This document shows, piece by piece, positions 59,065 to 64,000 of a stretch of DNA of 64,000 nucleotides (within the stretch, counting starts at the first letter, position 1; the number at the start of each line of letters is the position of its first letter). The DNA comes from Ulva prolifera (lineage: Eukaryota > Chlorophyta > Ulvophyceae > Ulvales > Ulvaceae): positions 4,159,315-4,223,314 of the forward strand of contig CM041199.1 of NCBI GenBank assembly GCA_023078555.1, given 5' to 3'. The position numbers were made by a program, and so were the translations under genes. The notes below the pieces were generated by a model. That model ran no database searches. It saw only the letters and a list, made by a program, of their open reading frames with translations, and was not told the DNA's origin.

Positions 59065-61814
59065 ATGCGCTGTCAGCCAAGAATAATCAACTGCGCTACG
59101 CATGCTGTAAGATCTCATGCAGCAGCTTTGAACCCTTTCAGTGCCACAAGTGCTGCCTGCCAGCAACAGGCGTCTGCCTCAGCGGCAGAGCGAGTGATAT
59201 GCTATGCTAGCGTCCCCGGAAGTTCTTACGAAGATCGTGATCGACAAGAGAAGTATGAGACGAGGCGTTTGATGGACGATGCTGAGGCAAGAATGCAAGA
59301 GATTATAGCCAGGGTGTGCCGCGCGTCAATTAGCTTGCCAGAGCAGCTCAACAGCTGTTTTCGAATCCATTCCTAGTATACTGTCTGGCCAGTATCTACT
59401 GCGGTCCATGCAGCACTGTTGGAAGCATGCCTGACCCTGTGCACATGAAACGAGACCACTACGCCTTTGCAGATCGATGGTGCATCCTCTGGATCGTCAG
59501 ATGGTCAAGGAGGTGGTGCTTCAGCGTCACTACGTGAGTCAATCGGGGCCACGTTGGGGCAGCTAACAGAGGGACTGGTCGAGCGCGACACCGAGGCTCG
59601 GCTTATGTTACTGGCAGCTCTCTCGGGAGAACATGTGCTGTTTCTTGGACCTCCTGGTACCGCGAAATCGGAGCTCTCGCGACGTCTGCACACATGTCTA
59701 CATGGCAGCGGGTATTTTGAACGATTGCTCACCCGCTTCTCGGTCCCAGAAGAGCTGTTCGGTCCGCTTTCAATGCGAGCTCTAGAACGTGACATGTATC
59801 TGCGGTCTACGGAAGGATACCTTCCGCAAGTGCGTTGCCCAAGCCTTTCTTCCGAACAGTGAGTGAAGCAGACACATCCAGCTGACGGCTTTTGGTTGAT
59901 GCAGGCTGAAGTGGCTTTCATTGATGAGGTCTTCAAGGCAAACAGTGCCATCTTGAATACACTATTGACCATCCTAAATGAGCGCCTGTTTGACAATGGG
60001 AAGGAGCGCTTGCCAGTGCCGCTGCTCTGCCTCGTGGCCGCATCAAATGAGCTACCGGAATCCGAAGAGCTTGACGCGCTTTATGATAGGTTTTTGTTGA
60101 GATCGCAAGTCCAGCAGGTCCGTTTCTTGGCGGTCTTTGCGAGCAACTGCGTCTCCCGCATGATGTTGCCTGCAATCAGTTCTGATTGGACCACACCTTT
60201 TTTGTATGCACAGCATGTGCTACATTGTGCCCAACAAAGCGTCAACTGCTCTGAGAATCAACCAACACCTGAACAGCCACCTTGTCGCTTGTGAACAATG
60301 AAGCCTTATCATGTTAGTAGGGGCAGATTGATGAGCTATTGAAAAAACAAACCATCTTTCGGGAATGAGGCACGCCCTCTGATTCTAAATCAATCCACTC
60401 TGACTGCCCCGAATCACTCGGTCCGCTGTGTGTATGCTGCTGATCCATTGTAGTAGCACCTTTGCATCCTGATCTGAGTGTGCTGTGTGCATCCCTGGGG
60501 CTTCTGAAGCATCGAGGAGCCTCTCGGCATCGCCCAGCGGCACTGACACAATCACGCCTGCAATTCAACACTTTCAGGGCCAGAATGATGAGCTATCGCA
60601 AACACAAACCATCTTTCGGGAATGAGGAACACCCGCTGATTCTAAATCGATCCACTCTGACTGCCCTCGCGTGCTGCACATTGACGTGCCAACTGCATGG
60701 ACACAAGCACGTCAATTCTCCCTCGCATACATAAAACTGTAAGAAATACGTACATTCGTCTCTACCTGCTGGTACACCTCGCTGAAGCGGAGTCCAATGC
60801 GTGCTCTCTGTATTCTATCTGCAGTAGTATACAAACCAACGCAGGTTTTCGCCCGCAGTGGGATGATGAGCGATCGCAAAATAACCATCTTTCGGGAATG
60901 AGGTCACCGCTGATTCCAAATCGATCCACTCTGACTGCTGCGGTCACACTCCCATAATGGCCTCCCCACCATCTGCAGCGCCCAGTCATGTCCTGTATGA
61001 GTGTCCCGGAGCGCATGTGACTTGAACATGCGACGTTGTCCGTTGCACTGATGCCGCCACCAGTGCACCAATCACACCCCTACCCCTCCTAGCCACCCAC
61101 CCCGAGCACCCATGCCACCGCAGGTATCTGCCGGAGCCCTCACAGAGCTCCTGACGAGCGCGGGCACGCCGACCGGCACGGCGGCCGCGGCGGCGGGCGG
61201 CGCCCCGGCGGCCGCGCCGCTGACGGTGGAGCGGGCGCGGGCGGTGCGGCAGGAGGCGCGGGCCGCCGTCACGGTGCCGCAGGCCGTCGTCGACGTGCTC
61301 GTGGACCTGCGCAGCTTCATGCAGGACACGCTCGAGCCGCCGTCGTACGTCAGCGACCGCCGCCTCGTGAAGGCCGTCGCCGTCATGCAGGTCCGGGCCT
61401 GCCCCGCGGCCACACCAGGCACACGGCCGACACTGCTGATCACCTCATGTCACCCAATCTGCAACAAAACCTGCTGAGTTAACTCCATCACTCCTGTGAT
61501 GCATTTTTTTCCCCTCTGACGAGTAGACAGACATGATATTTCACCAGCTCGCTGACGTGGGGTACTTCACAATTGGATACCAGCCCAGCCGGGGTGCCGC
61601 CAGGGGGAGCTTGTGACGGGCGCATGTTTGCGGCCTGACTGGCGAGCCCCCTCAGCATGCGCTCGTGCGCTCGGCGAGCACGGGCCGATGCCCTGTGCGG
61701 TTGTGTCCCCCCATGTGATAACCATCGAGATCGTCCCCCACCGTGCCACGCGGCTCAGCTGCAGTTGCGGCAGTCTCGAGAGATTGCAGCGGGCGCTTGC
61801 AGAGCACTGGAGGG

Positions 61815-61897
<83 letters not shown>

Positions 61898-62990
61898 CGG
61901 TATATCTTTGAAAGGCGGGGGTGCGGCTGCAGGTGGCGGCGTACACAAACGGCCGCACGGCGGTGACGCTGCAGGACACGCTGCTGCTGCGCCACATGCT
62001 GTGGTCGCGGCCGGAGGACGAGGAGCGCATCCATGACTGGCTCGTGCAGCGCCTCGCGGCGCAGGGCAGCAGCGAGAAGCAGGTCAACTTCCTGCTCTCC
62101 TCCCTCTTTGGCCGCACCTGCCACTCGATGCAGGCACGCCCCCCCCCCCCCCCCCCCCCCCATCCCCCCTACTGAAGTCACGTCGCAATGGTGCTCTGTT
62201 GTTGCTTCCCTTCGAATATGTAGAATCTGATTTGAGAACAGGTGGTTCGGGGTATCCGCTTATTTTGGGCACGGCAATCGTGAACAGAGAAGTTATGTCG
62301 CCTGTGCCCCCGGCGCACGCAGCATGTGCTTGGTTGACGTGCTGCGATACTGTAGTAAAGCGGGGTGACTTTGTGGATCAGGCATGGCGACAGCAGTCGT
62401 TGCGCCTGACCTGGGGTGCCGTGCTGCTCACCGGTGCTCCAGCTGCCGCATCAGTTGAAGATGCCTGGCGTGCGGCCGCGCCCCTTTGTGTGTGTGTGCG
62501 TTTGCGTGTGCGCTCGTGTGCATGGCCATACTCATAGGGACATGGACAGCCTGAAATCGTTTCACATGGTTGTCTCTTGCATGCATGCGCTTTGCTTGAG
62601 GCTCGGGGTATTGTGCAGGATGAGGCCCAGCTCGGCGTCATCCAGGAGGAGCTCCAGGGGCTGCGCGAGGTCCTTGTGGACACCCTCGCCGCTGAGGCCG
62701 GCGCCGCCCCAGCTGGCGCCGCCGACGCCCCTGCGGCCGCGCTGCAGAGCCTCTGGCTGTCCGACGACGACTCGGCGGCGATCGGCGAGGCGCTCGCGCC
62801 GAAGATGCGCAAGGCGCGCGACAGCCTCACGGCGACTCTTTTCGAGACGGTGACGCTCGAGCTCGCGGTGGAGCGGCGGGCGGAGGCGTTCGTGCTAGCT
62901 TCGGTGATGCCGCGCTACTGGGCAGACTTTATCCGCAGCACAAGCGTGGAGGACGCGCGCGCGATGGGTGGCACGCGGCCGTCGCCGTGA
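59065..62990 (+). CDS. RavA/MoxR-type AAA+ ATPase, probably plastid-targeted
   Basis: MoxR-family ATPases act as chaperone-like remodelling enzymes; bacterial RavA works with ViaA. Exons 59065-59313, 59473-59829, 59905-60117, 61124-61390, 61933-62133 and 62619-62990 sum to 1,659 nt (552 aa), in frame throughout. The N-terminal 40 residues are rich in Arg, Ser and Ala with no acidic residues, like a transit peptide. Walker A is GPPGTAKS (142-149). The MoxR insertion reads RFSVPEELFGPLS, Walker B is VAFIDEVFKAN (D209, E210), sensor 1 is AASNELPE and an arginine-finger-like stretch is YDRFLLR. The C-terminal 250 residues are helical and include RHMLWSRPEDEERIHDW. The last intron (62134-62618) uses a GC donor followed by a long C tract. 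TGTAA, a likely polyadenylation signal, is at 63215-63219. Confidence 0.92.
60329..60948. repeat. About 80-bp repeat, three direct copies in a RavA-type intron
   Basis: Copies at about 60332-60410, 60587-60666 and 60866-60945 share TGATGAGC, then AACCATCTTTCGGGAATGAG, then CACTCTGACTGC. They are spaced about 256 and 279 bp, and the sequences between them are unrelated. All lie in the intron 60118-61123. Confidence 0.85.
61819..61894. repeat. AC dinucleotide microsatellite
   Basis: About 38 AC units, in the RavA-type intron 61391-61932, near its acceptor. Confidence 0.95.
62141..62160. repeat. Poly-C tract next to a GC-type 5' splice site
   Basis: The tract begins directly after the donor GCACG at 62134 of the last RavA-type intron. 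Confidence 0.9.
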
Positions 62991-63065
62991 GGCTGATGTA
63001 CGGCCGACGCCTTGAGGCTGATGTACGGCCGTCGCCGTGAGGCTGATTTACGGCCGACGCCTCGA
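62979..63065. repeat. 25-bp tandem repeat that contains the stop codon
   Basis: Three full copies and a partial copy of a 25-bp unit, beginning CGGCCGTCGCCGTGAGGCTG. The first copy includes the last codons and the TGA stop of the RavA-type gene. Confidence 0.85.
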
Positions 63066-64000
63066 GCCGGCCGCAGAGCCCTCCCGTCCCCACCCTGCAC
63101 TCTCGTCTGTCTCGTCTGTGTCTCCGTCTCTGTCGGGAGACGCCGCATGCTCAGGCGCCCTCAAAGGCACACGTGCGCAAGCAGCAGATGCACATGCCTG
63201 ATGGGGACTGCCCGTGTAACGCATGGATCTGGGGCATGCGCAGCTGGTGCAGCTGGACGACAGATATTCTGGGGTAGATGCCCGGATCAAGTGGGCCCCT
63301 GCTGAGGATCCTTTTTTGTGTGAGTTTGAACATTCACAGAGCATTAGGGGTTGACGGCACTGCCTTTCTGCGTCTCCGGCTGTTGCGTCTTCTTCGATGC
63401 GAACAGCGCAGATGATCGATCGATGGAGGGCGGCCATGCTACAGGCAGCGCTGACACGCACTGCCATGCAGAAGAAAACGATGTGCAATGATTGGTGTTC
63501 ATGATTAGTGTGCACTTCTTCGGCCATGGGCACGCATGTGTGCGTGTGGGGGATGCGCATGGCTGATTGAATCTGGAGAGCTGGGCCAATGTGCACGGGA
63601 TCTTTCATGTCTCGCCTGTGCAGCTTTGATTGTTTGTCATGATGCTGAGAGGTGCAGCATCGCTGGTGTTGGTGCAAACTCTTTCTTTCTATTCTTCTAA
63701 AAGGATTTTCTAGAGCACGACACACCCTGTGGCAGAGCTTTTTGAGATTTGAACTCACCGTTTGCAAAGATTGTGGTGTCATTGATCTCTCGCAGAAGCC
63801 ATGATGCGAAACAGGAGACGAGAGTGGCCGTCAGATGTGAGTGTTCTCAGTAATTGGGTCTGGTGTACAACAAAATCGTAACTTGTCATCTGCAGAATCC
63901 CCTTGCTGATGCAATGTAGTGCATGTGTCCAATACGAGCCTCATTGTTGTAAGCCGCCTACAACTTCATATGTCAGACGAGACAGGCCGTACATGGGCCC
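63066..64000. other. Downstream intergenic region
   Basis: No gene recognised up to the window edge. It contains the likely polyadenylation signal of the RavA-type gene at 63215-63219. Confidence 0.45.

Noticed and set aside
61613..61966. Open frames reading as His-Thr or Cys-Val repeats
   Set aside because: They come from the AC microsatellite within a RavA-type intron.

Overview
This is a stretch of nuclear genome from a eukaryote, most likely a green alga (trebouxiophyte-like chlorophyte). Exons are very GC-rich, introns are numerous and lower in GC. The proteins are green-lineage or general eukaryotic ones: sterol C24-methyltransferase with a plant-type motif, PEX6, a Nup205-type nucleoporin, NAC alpha, a PMCA/ACA-type Ca2+-ATPase and a RavA/MoxR ATPase with a plastid-like leader. 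Species assignment is inference. I built the gene models by hand from homology and splice phase, and the exon sums close in frame.

Layout. 1-6909 (minus): P-type Ca2+-ATPase, cut by the left edge. 10347-19893 (plus): PEX6, nine exons, with a tRNA-Asn antisense in one intron. 21385-23140: two broken fragments of a non-LTR retroelement in opposite orientation, bounded by copies of one short motif. 25386-27965 (plus): an unrecognised 598-aa protein. 31462-32437 (minus): NAC alpha. 35859-37763 (plus): sterol methyltransferase. 30777-40786 also holds three LTR-like repeats. 41262-41789 (minus): small C2HC zinc-finger protein. 42939-43589 (plus): possible OXS3-like protein. 44750-58525 (minus): Nup205-type scaffold nucleoporin, 18 exons, about 2,079 aa. 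59065-62990 (plus): RavA-type ATPase, diverging from the nucleoporin across a 539-bp spacer.

The genes are unrelated housekeeping functions and form no operon-like system. What they share is their introns. Of about 50 introns placed, most donors read GTGCG or GTACG and are often followed at once by a C-rich tract. Four use a GC donor after CAG. Acceptors are mostly TGCAG, often CATGCATGCAG. The most interesting local event is a 105-bp MITE inserted exactly at an intron acceptor of the Ca2+-ATPase. Its 6-bp target duplication copies the acceptor, so there are two acceptors 111 bp apart, in frame, with an open reading frame between them.
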